Assembly (NCBI RefSeq): GCF_022539315.1
Contig: NC_066316.1
Span: 94,916,179-94,980,178 of the forward strand
Origin: Serinus canaria
Lineage: Eukaryota; Chordata; Aves; Passeriformes; Fringillidae
DNA: 64,000 bases
Direction of reading: 5' to 3'
The notes under the pieces: generated by a model
What the model was told of the DNA's origin: nothing
Seen by the model: only the letters and a program-made list of their open reading frames with translations
The model's database searches: none
Translations under genes and position numbers: made by a program
Shown here: positions 23,116 to 36,300 of the stretch, piece after piece
How the letters are laid out: each line of letters opens with the position of its first letter
Position numbering within the stretch: position 1 is the stretch's first letter

Positions 23116-26100
23116 TGCTGATTGTCCTTTACAGGCCAAAGAGAGATAATACTGACTGCACTTTGCAGCCTTGCCCTCACTTTGGAAAGAAAGATGTGTG
23201 TCCCAGTAGAGACTGCACCACTTGACACAGCTGCTGAGATTTCACAGAGTCTCTGCCTCCATCACAATAAAAGCCAGCTGAGTAACATAACGGTCTTAAA
23301 CAAATTTTTCCTTTCTGGAACCAAAGACCTCGGTAACATGAAAGCTGTTGAAGTCTACACAGTATTTAATTTTTCTCCTTATTTGTTGCCTAACAGATCT
23401 TCCTCACTGTGTCTTTTATACAAAGTTACACCAACATAACTGCTAAAAACTACGTCAGCCTCTGCAATACTCCTACAGTAGCATCTGTGAGTTAAGGGCA
23501 AAAAAGATTAAACACTGTATGCTGGCCTTCTTTGCAAAATATATTCTGTTAGCAAAAAAAAAAAAAATACAAGCTAGAATCGCCAAAGCTTGCAGTACTT
23601 CAGTAGAGCTTCTACCACATTATTTGTATTTCTGAAATAACAGAAACAATGTTTGCTGTGACAGACAGATAATCACATAAAACTAAGAGGTTCTCCATAA
23701 AACCTGTAAGGTTCTCTACATAAATAGTGCTTACTACTACAGTACTCATTGCTAAGCAGGTTGGAAGACCTATGAAAAATTAAAACAAGTGAGGTGTATG
23801 TTAATTTTCCAGTAATAATTTAATTTCTTATTCACTGAAAATTTTTAACTTCATCTAGAAAGCTTTGTAACATCCTTGCGAATATTTTCAGATTAAAATG
23901 CCAACCCAGATGAGGCCATACTCAGGAAACAATCCCTGGGGCAGAAAAGAGGGTCATGACATAGACTTAACCATCTGCCAAAGTGGATTTACAGGGTCTA
24001 CAGTCAGCTAAGTTATTCACTGCAAATATACTCTGTGTGGAAAAATAGCCCTTTTTTTTTCTGCCACGTAAACTGACCTTGACCTTACCGACAGCGTTCA
24101 GTATTCCTAAATCTTATCACAGAGATTCTTAAAAATAATTTTATCCATGGATTGTTCTTGAAATGCACACTGCAAGGAATAAGCAGCTGAGAGTGGTCAC
24201 CCAGGTCACACAGCAGCAGCTCAGTCCCCTGACTAGTGAAGGAACAGAACCAACACTCTGTGCCTGTGGCCACCAGCCATCTGACAACAGTAATGAGAAT
24301 GTGGTACAAAGAAAGTCCACCAGCAATGCGTATGTTAAATCTGTTCAAAAGATACATTTGTCAAACAGTTTTGAATAACTAAAAAAACGAGAAAAATCTG
24401 TTCATACACAACTCACGAAGAAGGAATAAGAACAAATTTGCCAAGCAAATTGTTTGCTATGCATAGATATCCCAGCTGTCCTCATTATCTTACTTATCTT
24501 GCTTAAATCTCCCTTGCACTCCTACCCTCTTGCCTGGTTTACCCAATGTCATCGAATCCTTTATCATGACATGTTTTCTCAAAGGCACACCATATCTCCA
24601 CCTGAAAAACTCATTCTTTCACTGACACTTATTTTAGTTTTACTTTTTTTCTTTCAGATCATTTGGAATGAAACCACAAAACTGTTTAACATTTCACAAA
24701 AGCTCACAGAAATTTTCCTATTGAGTGTGTGACATTGTTGCAAGTGCCAGTAAAATGGCTGCTGCAAACAGATACAGGGATTCAGAATTCCTAACAGAGC
24801 AACTAAAGGTACTCAAACCTTCTGCCAGATTACAACATTGCTGCTAAAAGAAAGAAGGATAAGCAAGTGCCAGGTCCAATACCTATGCCAACTCTGTCAC
24901 AGTCTTCCTGTACAACTTTGGAAAAAGGCACATAGGTTCCTCTCTGCAATATAGGATAAAAATACATGTCTGTCTGGAAAGAGTGTCATGAAGATAAATA
25001 CATTAAAGACTGCCAGATGCATGGGAACCATAGTAATGGGATTACACTGAATACAAATAGATCACATGTGAGAAGGCATATGTGCAGGGATGTGCACGCT
25101 TACAGGGTAAATTAAAGGTGAGAGGGGGAACGCGTAGGAAATTGACACTCTGGCACTCTTTAGATTTTGGTAAGAGAAGTCTAGTTATGTTGCAAAATTA
25201 GGACATTAATCCCAGTTGGAGACGTCTGTCCCATGGAGTAAGCAATACTGTACTGTTTAAACTTCATAAGGATTCCCTGTAGCATCCATGTTAGATATAA
25301 CCACACAGCCTTCTCTCTAATTCTTCCTACTATTGATAAGGTTCTGGTACACTTACATTTTGAAAAGGGGGAAATGACAATAGTGCAGGAAGGTCAGACA
25401 TTGTTAAAACAAGGAAAGCAGCCGGGGACAGAAGGCAGCAGAGACACATCATGCAGACTGTTCACCCTGCTGGGACTGCAATTGCTGCAAACACTAGAGC
25501 CAGAATACAGGGCTTCACTAATTCTCAACATATGAATTGTAAATGTTTTCAGTTTGAAGTAATATTTGCATGCAATTTAGCTGCATCAGTTCCAATCTTG
25601 CTCTTTTTTTTTTCATAGCCAGTCAGCTTTATTGCTAAAGTAATGTTGGGTCACAAGCACGTAGAGCAAAGTGCATGTGCAACTCATAAACAAGCCCTCT
25701 CTATCACCTCAGAACGCATCACACAGCCCTTGGAGAAACAGAAGCAAATAGCATTGCCCTGGATTAACAGCACAGAGATGCAGGAGGAAAGAAATCACAT
25801 ACTAAATCATAGAGGGATAATTAAGAGAGGGATAAACTTTTTTGCATTAAATGGGTACCAACACCTTGAAAATTAAACTTCTGCTTGAAAATTCCATAAT
25901 CACTATATTACAAGTATCCCATAAAATTACTGTGACTACCAAAAAAAAAATCCTAACAAAACAGTTCTTCCACTTTTTTTCAGATTTCTTACTTGAAGCA
26001 CATGATGGAATTTATTGGACAGCCAGTCTAAAACTATTAAGGTAAGGACAGAGAGTCTTAAATCTTTCAAAGACCAAAATACTCCGCTTGAAGATCATTA

Positions 26101-27787
26101 ACATCATCCTCTCTCTGTTCAATGGGACTATTAATATTTTTCAGATTAAGGACATGCTAAAATGCTATACCATGACATTAGATTTTTGATACCTACATCT
26201 TTAAATGTTTCAAATGTCAAATAAAGGTAAACAGAAAAGCAGTAATTAACACACTTTAAAGACTGAATTCCAAATTAACAAAGAAAACCACATTAAATAC
26301 AAGTGAATTTTTTAAACAATATGTAAAGATTTTTTTCTGCTTTTACTCACTTGACAAATCCAATTTCCATACACAGCAGATATGCTACACATGTGGCTGC
26401 TTGTGAAGGTATCAGCTATCAAGTTAAACTTTGAGTGCATGTCTTGAAAATTAACTTAATTTAGTGGCATATTTGTTATTTGACATAGTGTGAGGTTAGT
26501 TCATTGCTGCTTTGGACCACCCCAAGCCCTAAGTCATGATTAGTAACTGTTCTCTTTGCAGGCTACCAAGTAGTACAGGATCACTGCTCTTCCCAAACAA
26601 TCACTGCTCCCGTGCAGTCATGTCCTCTCCTGTCTGTCTACCAGTCTCTAAACATTCTCATCATCCTCAGCTGCTTTGACAAATCTAACCAGATCACTTG
26701 TAAGAAGGTATGAATTAGCTCAGGAGCCTCTGGCCTCTCAGGACCAGCAAGTCTGTACCCAAAAACTTCCTCTAGAGGCCACTGTCTGCCCTATCATCCA
26801 TATCAAAAGGTCAAATACTTTTCCCTCGGTGCACTCAACAAACACACCAGGAATTTCCTTCCTCCCAGTTCACTTAGAACTTGGCTCATCACTGTGAACT
26901 CCTAGCACGAGGCAATGGCCCCAGTGACCTGCTGCCAGAGTAAAAAATGTATGTAAATGTTTACACTCAGCCAATTCTTGTTTTCTATCAATACTGATAA
27001 TCTTTGGTAAATTCAACATTATTTCTTCTTTTTATGACAATCCTGTTTATAACAATACTGTGAAATATAAGTAACAAATTTTGTGTTCATCAGAAGCAAC
27101 TTCTTCACAATTTACAGGGGCATTTCTGCCTTTATTGATTGCATGAATGTGAAGTTCAATGTTTTTGTGAAATAAAGCTAATTACTGGTATTTCCAGTAC
27201 TCCCAATGAACCAAAACAAAAATACTGGGTCAAGCAAAAGAATTTTCACTATTAGCAGCCAAACTGCCAAAAGGTTTCAATAACATTATAACCCTAAACA
27301 ACTATTGTATCATGCAGTCTAAACTCAAGCTTATCACTGTGGCCTCAGTGGCATCAGACAGCAATGGTATAATCACCTTTTGATCTGCTTTGTGGCAAAG
27401 GAAAATGCAAGGGTTACCATTTTACCACAAATAAGAAAGCCTTCAGAAATGGCAAGAAAATGATCAGCTAGAACACACCAAGATGATTCAGCAAATGCAA
27501 CAATTCTCATATTCCAGAGAAATCCTCCAAGTCTCTGCCACAAAAGACTCTCTTAATGACATTGGGAAAATTCCTCACTGATCACTTACTTGGCAGTGAG
27601 TTTGATCTTGAGATTGTGAGCAAGACACAATGGCCTGGCCTCTCAGAAAGAAAAAGTTGTGTTTTGCTATAAAACAATGCTCTGTCCTGTTCAGCATCTG
27701 GTGTTTAACTGTGCCCAACCATGGATGTCTGAGGTTTTCAGAAAACATTTGTGTTAACGAATTACAAAAAAACACAAACACAGCTCA
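23116..27787. other. AT-rich intergenic DNA, no gene seen
   Basis: About 4.7 kb of unique-looking sequence with homopolymer runs (A at about 23553-23566, T at 24052-24060 and 25603-25613). Frames of 60-105 codons have no recognisable domain. No repeat family was recognised. Confidence 0.5.
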
Positions 27788-27930
27788 AATCATAGAATAT
27801 CCTGACTTGGAAGGGTGGCCAACAAACAAGGATTAGCAAAGTCCAGGTTCTGGCCCTGCACTGGAAAACCCCAAGAATCACTCCATGTGCCTGAGAGAGC
27901 TGTCCATACAAAGGGCTGGCTAATTGCCCC
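27788..27930 (-). mobile_element. CR1 LINE 3' end, diverged
   Basis: The plus strand reads AATCATAGAATATCCTGACT and TTGGAAGGGTGGCCAACAAA, then CCAGGTTCTGGCCCTGCACT, ACCCCAAGAATCACTCCATG and TGCCTGAGAGAGCTGTCCAT. This is the reverse complement of a CR1 3' end of the type carrying 'tcctggccctgcac' and 'tgtgcctgagagc'. Only about 140 bp remain and the 5' border is unclear. Confidence 0.8.
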
Positions 27931-29694
27931 AAGTCCTGAGGCATGAAATCACAGAGCTCCAGTAACTGAGGCTGTGGGAGATAATGCTGATATCCAGGTC
28001 TGATCCAAGAACATGAACAAAACCATTCAGGCTCCCTGTTCTACACATTAGTCCATTATCCTCTTTCCCATAAGTCACAGTATATATGTGTGTATACACA
28101 CAAGCCAGAGAACATACTCTGGAATGATTACCTAAAGACTTCCTTCAGCTGTTCACTTAAATGCATTTGACTAATGTCAAGTGCATTTTGCTCTATGGTC
28201 ACTATAAGACCAGGTGATTATGTTTTTTCCATAGCAGTAACACATCCTCTGCATAAATTACTAAACTGCTTTGAATGTTTTATCAAGAAAATGGGCTACC
28301 TATAACCATGGCTTTCTTTCATAGCCATGTAAGAAGCTGGAACAAACACTAAATTATACCAGATTAAGCATGCATCCCTTGCCTCCTCTACCTTTTAATA
28401 GTTTATTTTCAATAGTTTAAGTATTGGTGCTTTATTTACCATATATATATATACACACACATACTATAAAGAAGTGTAACCAGGTCATAAGCAGAAATAT
28501 TGAGAAACTTACTAATTTCATATCAGCATATCTTAAAAGAGATCCAAGAGTGAGGTGCACCATTTTGGCTACAGAATATCTAAAATTAAGTATCTGTTAA
28601 TATGATACTTTGAGAATTTTGTCATGTCCAGAAATTGTCATTCAAATTAAATCACCATAAAAATATGGTTTTTTTCTTTAGTCTATAGATAGACATCAAT
28701 TGATAATTTTATCACTACTATATCTAAAATACTCCAATGTCAATGTAGATATCAAAGATGACAGAAGATGCTTGAAAAAGTCTTTGATTATTAACTATTA
28801 CAACATCTTGAAAAATTACAGGTTTAAAATCTACATAGTCATATGTATGAATAAGTTGCTTTGGAATAACAAGTTAACTCTACCCACTTTAATTGCATGA
28901 AAGTGACGTTTTATTTTATGACAATTATAAATTAAGACAATTCTTTCCCTATTAAAAAGGATGAGTCCTCAGTGAAGTAGCTTAGATACCCAGATTAACC
29001 TCATAGCTGCCTCAGAAATTAAGAAAACATTTATGAATGATGTGTGCTTCTTACAGAAAGAATCCTTCATTGGCAGTTGACCTGTTGGGATACTTCTCTG
29101 AAAACACTGAGTAATGTGGAAAAGAAAGAGCATTTTTCCTCCAGTGCAAAGTTATTTTGACGTTAGAATTATGAGGACCAGGTTCAGATTACCCAATGGA
29201 GAAGAAAGGAACAGAAAAAATAGGTGGCCTGTAGTCTCCCAATCACTGCTTTCTGGAGTTCTGCAAGTGCCCCTGCCCATGAACTGCACTGCAAGCAAAA
29301 TGGTTACATCACTCACCTGCTCACATACATTAGCATTGCATCAGCATTCATACTCATGTTTATCACTTAAAAGAACAGGAAAAAAAAACCCAAGACCTTG
29401 AAAGACCGTAATATTTGAGTAGTACCCTAGTTGGCATCTCCTACTACTTACAAATCTTCAGTTCTTCCAAGGAAGACAAAGTTTGATGCATTCAGATGGG
29501 TAGCTGAGAAAAGTTAACAGCCCCAAATCAGTCTGCAGAGCATCACCACGCAGTTGACAAGAGGCTACAGAAACCACCAAAACTCACTACAGCACTCAAA
29601 GCAAAAAACACAACACAAATCTGGACTTGTATATTTATATTGATCCAAGAAGTATGAACAGGCCATGCCAAAGAATAAGCACAACATGATCTGA
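27931..29694. other. AT-rich intergenic DNA with short microsatellites
   Basis: About 1.8 kb. A 16-bp palindrome TGTGTGTATACACACA is at 28087-28102 within a TG/CA run, and (AT)6(AC)4 is at about 28441-28461. No gene is recognisable; the 95-codon frame at 29114-29401 has no known domain. Confidence 0.55.
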
Positions 29695-29696
29695 AG

Positions 29697-30077
29697 GTGG
29701 CCCAGCAGAAAAGGAGCTGGGGGTGCTCCGTGACCACAGCTGAACATGAGCCAGCATGTGCCCAGGTGGCCAAGAGGGCCAGTGGCATCCTGGCCCAAAT
29801 CAGCAATAGTGTGGCCAGCAGGACCAGGGCAGGGATTGTCCTGCTGTACTCAGCACTGCTGAGGCTGCAGCTCAAGTGCTGTGTCCAGTTCTGGGCCCCA
29901 CAACTCAGGAAGAATACAGAGATGCTGGAGCAAGTCCAGAAAAGGGAAATGGAGCTGGTGGAGGGTCTGGAGCACAAGTCCTGTGAGTGGCTGAGGGAGC
30001 TGGGGTTACTTAGCCTGGAGAAGAGGAGGCTCAGGGGCAACCCAATTGCTCTTTGCAACTGCCTTAAAGGAGATTGA
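29697..30077 (+). pseudogene. CR1 ORF2 C-terminal fragment
   Basis: The 126-codon frame encodes the region after the RT of CR1 ORF2. Recognisable stretches are [40 protein letters not shown] and [20 protein letters not shown]. These match the CR1 ORF2 tail also seen at 8827-9387 and 62807-63238. The first codons ([10 protein letters not shown]) are out of the CR1 frame, since the DNA there (GAGCTGGGGGTGCTC) should encode ELGVL. A stop after LKGD at about 30077 ends the frame before the normal ORF2 end. It is a truncated, non-functional transposon fragment, not a host gene. Confidence 0.88.
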
Positions 30078-30259
30078 AACCCAGCAACATGCAATAGGAC
30101 AAGAGGAAATGGCCTCAAGCTATAACAGGGTACATTTAGGTTGGACAGTAGGGAGAAATTCTTCACAGAAAGGGTGATTAGACATTGGAATGGGCTGTGC
30201 AGGGAGGTGGTGGAGTCACTGCACCTGAACATGTTTAAGGAAAGTCTTGACAGACCCAA

Positions 30260-30297
30260 GGGTCTGGTCTTTGTGCCAGGGTCTGGTCTTTGTGCCA
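30260..30297. repeat. Exact 19-bp tandem duplication in CR1 3' region
   Basis: GGGTCTGGTCTTTGTGCCA occurs at 30260-30278 and again at 30279-30297, followed by a third partial GGGTCT. It lies where CR1 normally has a single short spacer before the final 60 bp. Confidence 0.92.
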
Positions 30298-30381
30298 GGG
30301 TCTAGTTGATATGGTAGTGCTAAGTCACAGGCTGGACGCAGTGATCTCAAAGGTCTTTTCCAAACTAATTCTGATTCTGTG

Positions 30382-33300
30382 AATTCTGAGTTATTAAATT
30401 CAATGCAACCATTTATCCTGTGGATAGCCACTAGATACCCACAAAATATCCACTTCATAGTATTTGCACCTTTGGTAGAACATGACAAGCCAGAAGAACT
30501 GGCTGAAAGTACTCACCTGGAACTTGCTAGGCTCAAAGCACAAAATATTGAGGATCAATGTTGTGTACTACAGAGGAGACGAGACTTAGGACATCACAAT
30601 CCTCTTCTTGATTTAAGATCTCTAAACTAAAGGAAATGGTTGAAGACTTGTGGGTAATTTCTACTTCATGTGTAAAGAATGAAGGTGAAGATCCACACTT
30701 TAAATTGAGCACTCCCAGAAACAAAGTTCAGAGACGACATTTCCTTTGGTTAATCAGCCATAACCTTTCCTCTTCCCCTTGAAAATGGGGAACCTTGTTT
30801 TCTGAGTTACTCTTATCAGATGGGTACTGCTAGGGGATAACAATGAACCATCCCACAAGAATGAAGATTTAATCCTTTTGGCTGAGTGACAGTCTTAGAG
30901 ATAATTAAATGGATTCTATCACCATCAGACAGTACAAAAACACAGCTTTTATACACAATGAAAGTAGGGCACCAATGAGAGAGGAAGAGACTTTGTAAGA
31001 CAACTGAGGCCAGCAGCCTCTCACTACAGGACTGCCAAATTCCGCCCAATGCAGGATTATACTGAATAAAATATTAATTGAGCCTATTGTGGCCTCCTTC
31101 CAAGTCTAATAGCCTTTACTGGGCTCTTGGTGCAAAACACACAAGAACAGGAATCCCCAGATACATACTAGACAGCTTGATTCAAAGAAGGCTGTTGTGG
31201 ACTATGTTCTTGCCACTCTACCTGAGACTCAAGATTTCTCTGAGAATAAAGGTCTGTGCAAAGTTTTGGACTATGGACTATACAAAATTGCTTTGCATTC
31301 AGAGCTGCCCTTTGTTACCAGAGCTCACTGTTACCTCCCTCTTAGCACTTTTTTTTAAATCAAGCTTTAGTTCAGCAGGTCTGAGGACAGCAGACTTTAT
31401 ACTGAGGTGGAAGAACATGTTCTTGCAGGCTCTGAAATCTATGTGGTGCAGTGTTTTAATGGATTGGTACTTCACCTCTAACATTTGGTCCCTGCCCAGT
31501 TTAGGATAAAAGGTATAGCTAAATGTTAAGAGATTACTCCTAGTCCTTGGCTTTATCTCTGTCACAGAAGCCCTACTCAGCTTGCAGCAAAATTATAGCT
31601 GCTATTCAACACTGGCATATCAGGGGAACTGCCTTGCCAGCACTACAGTGCATGAGCAGTACTGGTTGAGAGATTGCACACCCCCACCTGCACTATACTT
31701 AGTTCTAGCCAACACTAATCATTTCCAAGACACACCTACTAACGTGCACTTCCTCTCAAAATACTGACTAATGGTGAAAATCAATACAGCAAACTGATAG
31801 GATATATGACTTGGATATACCTGTTTCACATAATGGGAGCATTTACCTTTAAACAATTTGTAACCTATAAAATGTTCACTGCAATTAATGATTAATTAAT
31901 TACAAAAGTGCAGACATTTGTTCCAATTACAGTTATCCTTTACTGTTGCACTAAAACACTGGGCTTGCTGGTATGGGCTTCCTTTTTTTTTTCTTTTTTT
32001 TTTTTTTTTTATAATGGTAGCCAAAGAAGTAATTCACTGCTTAAAGCCAGTTTCTTTTCTGGAGCCCTTTCTCTCACATTTTCTGTGCCCCCTGACCTCA
32101 GGCATCTGTCACAGCAAAACCTCTGCTCATAGCAGGGGAGAAGGTGAATGGTTTCATCAGAAGCAGATGCCAAAAATGCTCCTTGCGTGGGCTGGGACAG
32201 AGTGATCATCAGTCTCAGCTGCAGTACAACCTGACTGCTGTTCTGGAACATTCTCCAACCCAAGAGGTCCCAGGACAATGCACTGCTGATTCTGATGATT
32301 GGTTTGTCTCCCACACTGCAAAAAGTCAAAAAGCTGATGGGAAGTCAATCACACAAGTCTGAAGGGCCAGATTTTGCCCTGCAATCTTTATCCAGTAACA
32401 GCTATTGCATTCCATAGGGCAAAAAGAAGACCCATCTTTTAATTGCTTCATGTCGTCTTTTCTTCAGATCTTCTCTGTTTTTCAACAGGCATCATTGCAT
32501 AACAGAAACACAACTGATTTTTGCAAATGGTAGTTCTGGGAAAAGAAAATAGACACATGGAAAATAAAAAAGTATTTCCAACAGATCTCTGAGAAAGATC
32601 TGATCTATAGATCTCAGAAGTCTTCCCAATAGCCAGTGGCCACAGATTGAGACACAAAGAACCAAAAATGGAATTACAGGCGTCTTTAGGCCACCCTGTA
32701 AAATGGAAGAATTTAATACCATCAGAAAAAGAAAGGAAGAGGAAAATATTTGCAAGGGAGGATATGGAAGAAAGTGCCCCTCCCTACTCAAGGGAGTATG
32801 TGAAAGAAATAGAGCATATGCAAGGAAAAATGTCTAACAAGGTCTGTATATTTGTCTTTTCTATTAAATATTTTCTTCTGTATCTCAGAGCATTATTAAA
32901 GCACTGAAAAATGAATTTATTTCTGTAAGCATTCTAGATCCATTAAATAAACATTATTCTAATTCCTACAAATTTTGAAAGCCCTCTATATTTTACTTAA
33001 CAAAATTTATAGATGACAATGGGATTCCTCCCACTGTTTTCAACACTGTTTGGATCTCATACCAATGCTGCAGAAGCTGAACTTGCCCAGTGCTCTTAAT
33101 ATGAATTGGGGAGCATGTTCTTTTCAAAGTAATCATCATCAATTGATCAGTAAAATGTTCAAAAGATGCTGGACTCCGGTGATGAAATCCCAGTAGAATT
33201 AAAGTCAATAGCAAAAGTGCCTGTGACTTTCAGAGTTTTACCTAGAGTATCTGTCCAGGTCATGCCTGCCACATTTCTGAAGCCAGAAGCAGCTGAACAG

Positions 33301-36300
33301 CAGCAGAAGCAGAGGTGAGCTTTCTGGGTGGCACAGTTTGCATGTCTGAGTAAGGGAACCAGTCACTGGAGAGCATCTGTACCAACCAGTAAGATACGAA
33401 CACTTCTCTAATGAAATTGTCTGAAATATTTATATAGGAGCACGCAAATACCTGTTACTCTGGGACAAAAATGCATGGATTTCCTTTTTCCTGCACTGCT
33501 ACCCATCAACAGCTGCAGTATTAAAATCACAATCAGCCTTCTGAAACTCTCAAAATGCAAAAAAAAAAAAAAATTGCATAACTGGGGTAAAAACTTATGC
33601 AGCATTTACATTTGCAGATGACAGCAATTTGATTGTCTGAGGAAGCTGGTTTGGCCCAATTTTTACACAGAATTGCTTATAGTGAGCTTAACAACCCTGT
33701 CCAGGAAAGTTCTAGTCACCAACAGGCTGCTATGCTAAATCCCCAATGTAAACAGGCACACTGATCTGCTCACAGAATCCATTATCTCAGGTAACAATTA
33801 CTTCACTTGGTCTGAACTCTTTCTGCCTGTTGCAGAAGTCCCTCTTTCTTTCACATATTCAAAAGGGCCAACTACCATCCTGTCTTCTGTTTCTCCTCAT
33901 CACCTCAAACTACTTCTCTACTGGTATAAAGAATAAAGGATCAGTCTTTAACAGTTTGCCAGTCTCTTTGGACATGTACAACAGAAGCCCAACTAATAAC
34001 CACAACAGGCCAGCAGGGAAAAAGCTTTGCCACTCATGCAAGCATATACAGGTCCCGAGAAACCTTTCCCTTGTGAATATCTAAATACCCATTGCAAATA
34101 TTGGATGTAAAAAAAATTGTCATCTGTTGCTGCAATTAAAAGAACCAGCCTGCCTAAAGATGAATCCCCAAAGAATCACAGTTTCAGCCTACATCTCTTG
34201 AGTGCAAACTAAGAAAGAGCACTTTACTTACCATATTTGAGGAACCCTCCTCCTAAGTCCTAAACTGGCTGATGCCCTAAGCACTACCAAGAGATCCCAA
34301 TGACAGTAAGTAACTCTTAACACCATGTGGCAATTGACTCCAGGGGACCATTGCACCATGCTTAAAATTCTCAGGCTTTCAAATCACAGCTGCTTCCTTG
34401 TAAAAGATACTGTTTCAATTCTGAATCAAAGAAGAGCTTTGGTTTTTAAGGATTTGTCTATTTACTAAATACACTAGCTGGAGTAATCAAGTAATCAAAG
34501 ATGGTTATCTTTCTCTCTAAAATTTCTATTATGATAGTCCTAGATTAACACACCTACTGTGATGCACCTAATTCTGCCAGATGTGTAAAAATTTGCATAT
34601 ATTTTTATTAGAATGTGACTTGCAGTTTTCTCCCACAAAACTTCTTTAGTTTTCAAGCGTTTGTTTTGCTTTCCTAAGAGACTGACTCAAGTCAAAGCTT
34701 GAGTTAATCAGAGACAAGACTTTTTTCACTTTGCACCTTGATACATTCCTTGCCACAAAGTTCCACAGGGCCATGACTAGATCATTACTAGTATCTGCAG
34801 CAGCTAGCTAGTCTCCACCTGCTCCATGTTCACAGAAAGACAGGATCATTCATTCAACAAATCCTTTATTTTCACCTTTATTTATTTTCCTTTTTTTTTA
34901 ATTTCTCACATTTTCTTTTGCAGTTCTGCAGTCACAGGAAACAGGGCCACTGGAAAAAGGTCACCTAACTCACTTCTCTGTCCCAAAAAAAGATCAAATA
35001 TATGAGACTGTATTACCTCATTACTAGAAGGTTTTTTCCTGCTTTACAAATAAAACCTTTTTAATCCTGCCACTTTTCTACAAAACTGAGTAACTTCATT
35101 GTCTTTCCTAGGGTAAAAGAAACAAACTCATTCCAAGAAGGAATAACAATCTGCAACAAGTTGTAGCTTGCAACTACAGAGACTGACACATTGGTACACT
35201 TAAATTTCAAAAATATTTTTCAAAAAATCATATATTCAGGAATTTTATAATTAACTAACAATTCTGTTGAATTTTCAGCTTGCCACAGGTATCCACACCC
35301 ATACATTACATAAATCAGAGATGATTATGGCTGAAATTGTCTGGAATGATGAAGTACACCAAGTCTTCAGTACACAGAACACTGAACATGAAAAAGATGT
35401 CCTGGAATAGCATATCATCAGCAACCCCTTGCACAGGACCACTCACATACCTGCGTTTGAGGCAAATGGGAATTGTGCCTCACCTACAATTATAACAGTG
35501 TGTTTTACCTTACCAACAGCTGGTAAGGGGCTGGAGCTCCTCTTGAACACACTGTTGTGAAGCACAACTGATGATGGAAAGTTCAGCTGGATGGCATCAG
35601 TATACAAGACAACTATACATATCTATAACTCTATACAAACCAATCTCTAGTGGTTTTGGCTATGTCATTACTGATATGGACAACACAAAGAGTAAGTTGT
35701 TTCCTTTAAAACACTGCCCCATAACTCTTTCACTCTCAAATCCATGGTGAGAGACACAGTAAAAATTGCATTTCCCACAAGTTAGCCAAGTAAGTCAACA
35801 CCATGTTCTTCACCCACAGCTGACCTTGACTCACAGTGAAACAGCAGTCTTGTCTCTACAGGATTTCTAACATGCATATGTTATTCTTGCTATCAGTCCA
35901 AGCTGTGCAGCTGAACACCTTGTGCTAAGTGCTGTAAAGACACAGAAGAAAAAGATGGTCCCTGCAGAAAAAGCACATCTGCTTTTTCAGTCATAAAGCC
36001 TTAAAATACAGCTTCAAGTGAGTCTAAATTTCACTATCCCCTATGACTCCATCTTTCTCTCCACTTGACATTGTTGAGAACAATCTTATTTTCTGCAAAA
36101 CAGATGTCACGGCATGTGCAACGTGAAAAAATATCTAAACCTTAAAGGTGAGTGATGATTCCATAAACTGCTAAATCATGTCAAACCTCAGAGTGTTTTA
36201 AGGTTATAAATGTGCCTGAAGGCCTGCTTAAAAAGTAGATCTTTTAGTGACAGAAGCTCTCTCTTTAAAAGGACCTCACAAATTTTGACTTTTAATTTGA

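Larger units (their letters stand above)
29695..30381 (+). mobile_element. CR1 LINE, 5'-truncated, relatively well preserved
   Basis: A sense CR1 of about 690 bp covering the ORF2 C-terminus and the 3' UTR. It begins AAGGTGGCCCAGCAGAAAAG and ends with GATCTCAAAGGTCTTTTCC and ATTCTGATTCTGTGA, the intact CR1 terminal repeat. The wording is very close to the copy at 7460-9477, so the two probably belong to related, younger subfamilies. A 19-bp tandem duplication (30260-30297) disturbs the 3' region. It is 5'-truncated and cannot move. Confidence 0.93.

Noticed and set aside
22376..23149. Three overlapping frames of about 100-124 codons
   Set aside because: They lie in a likely LTR-derived C/T-rich repeat and overlap in several frames and on both strands.
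31078..31509. 143-codon open frame as a novel protein
   Set aside because: No recognisable domain, no Kozak or splice context, and ordinary AT-rich composition. Conservation would be needed to revive it.
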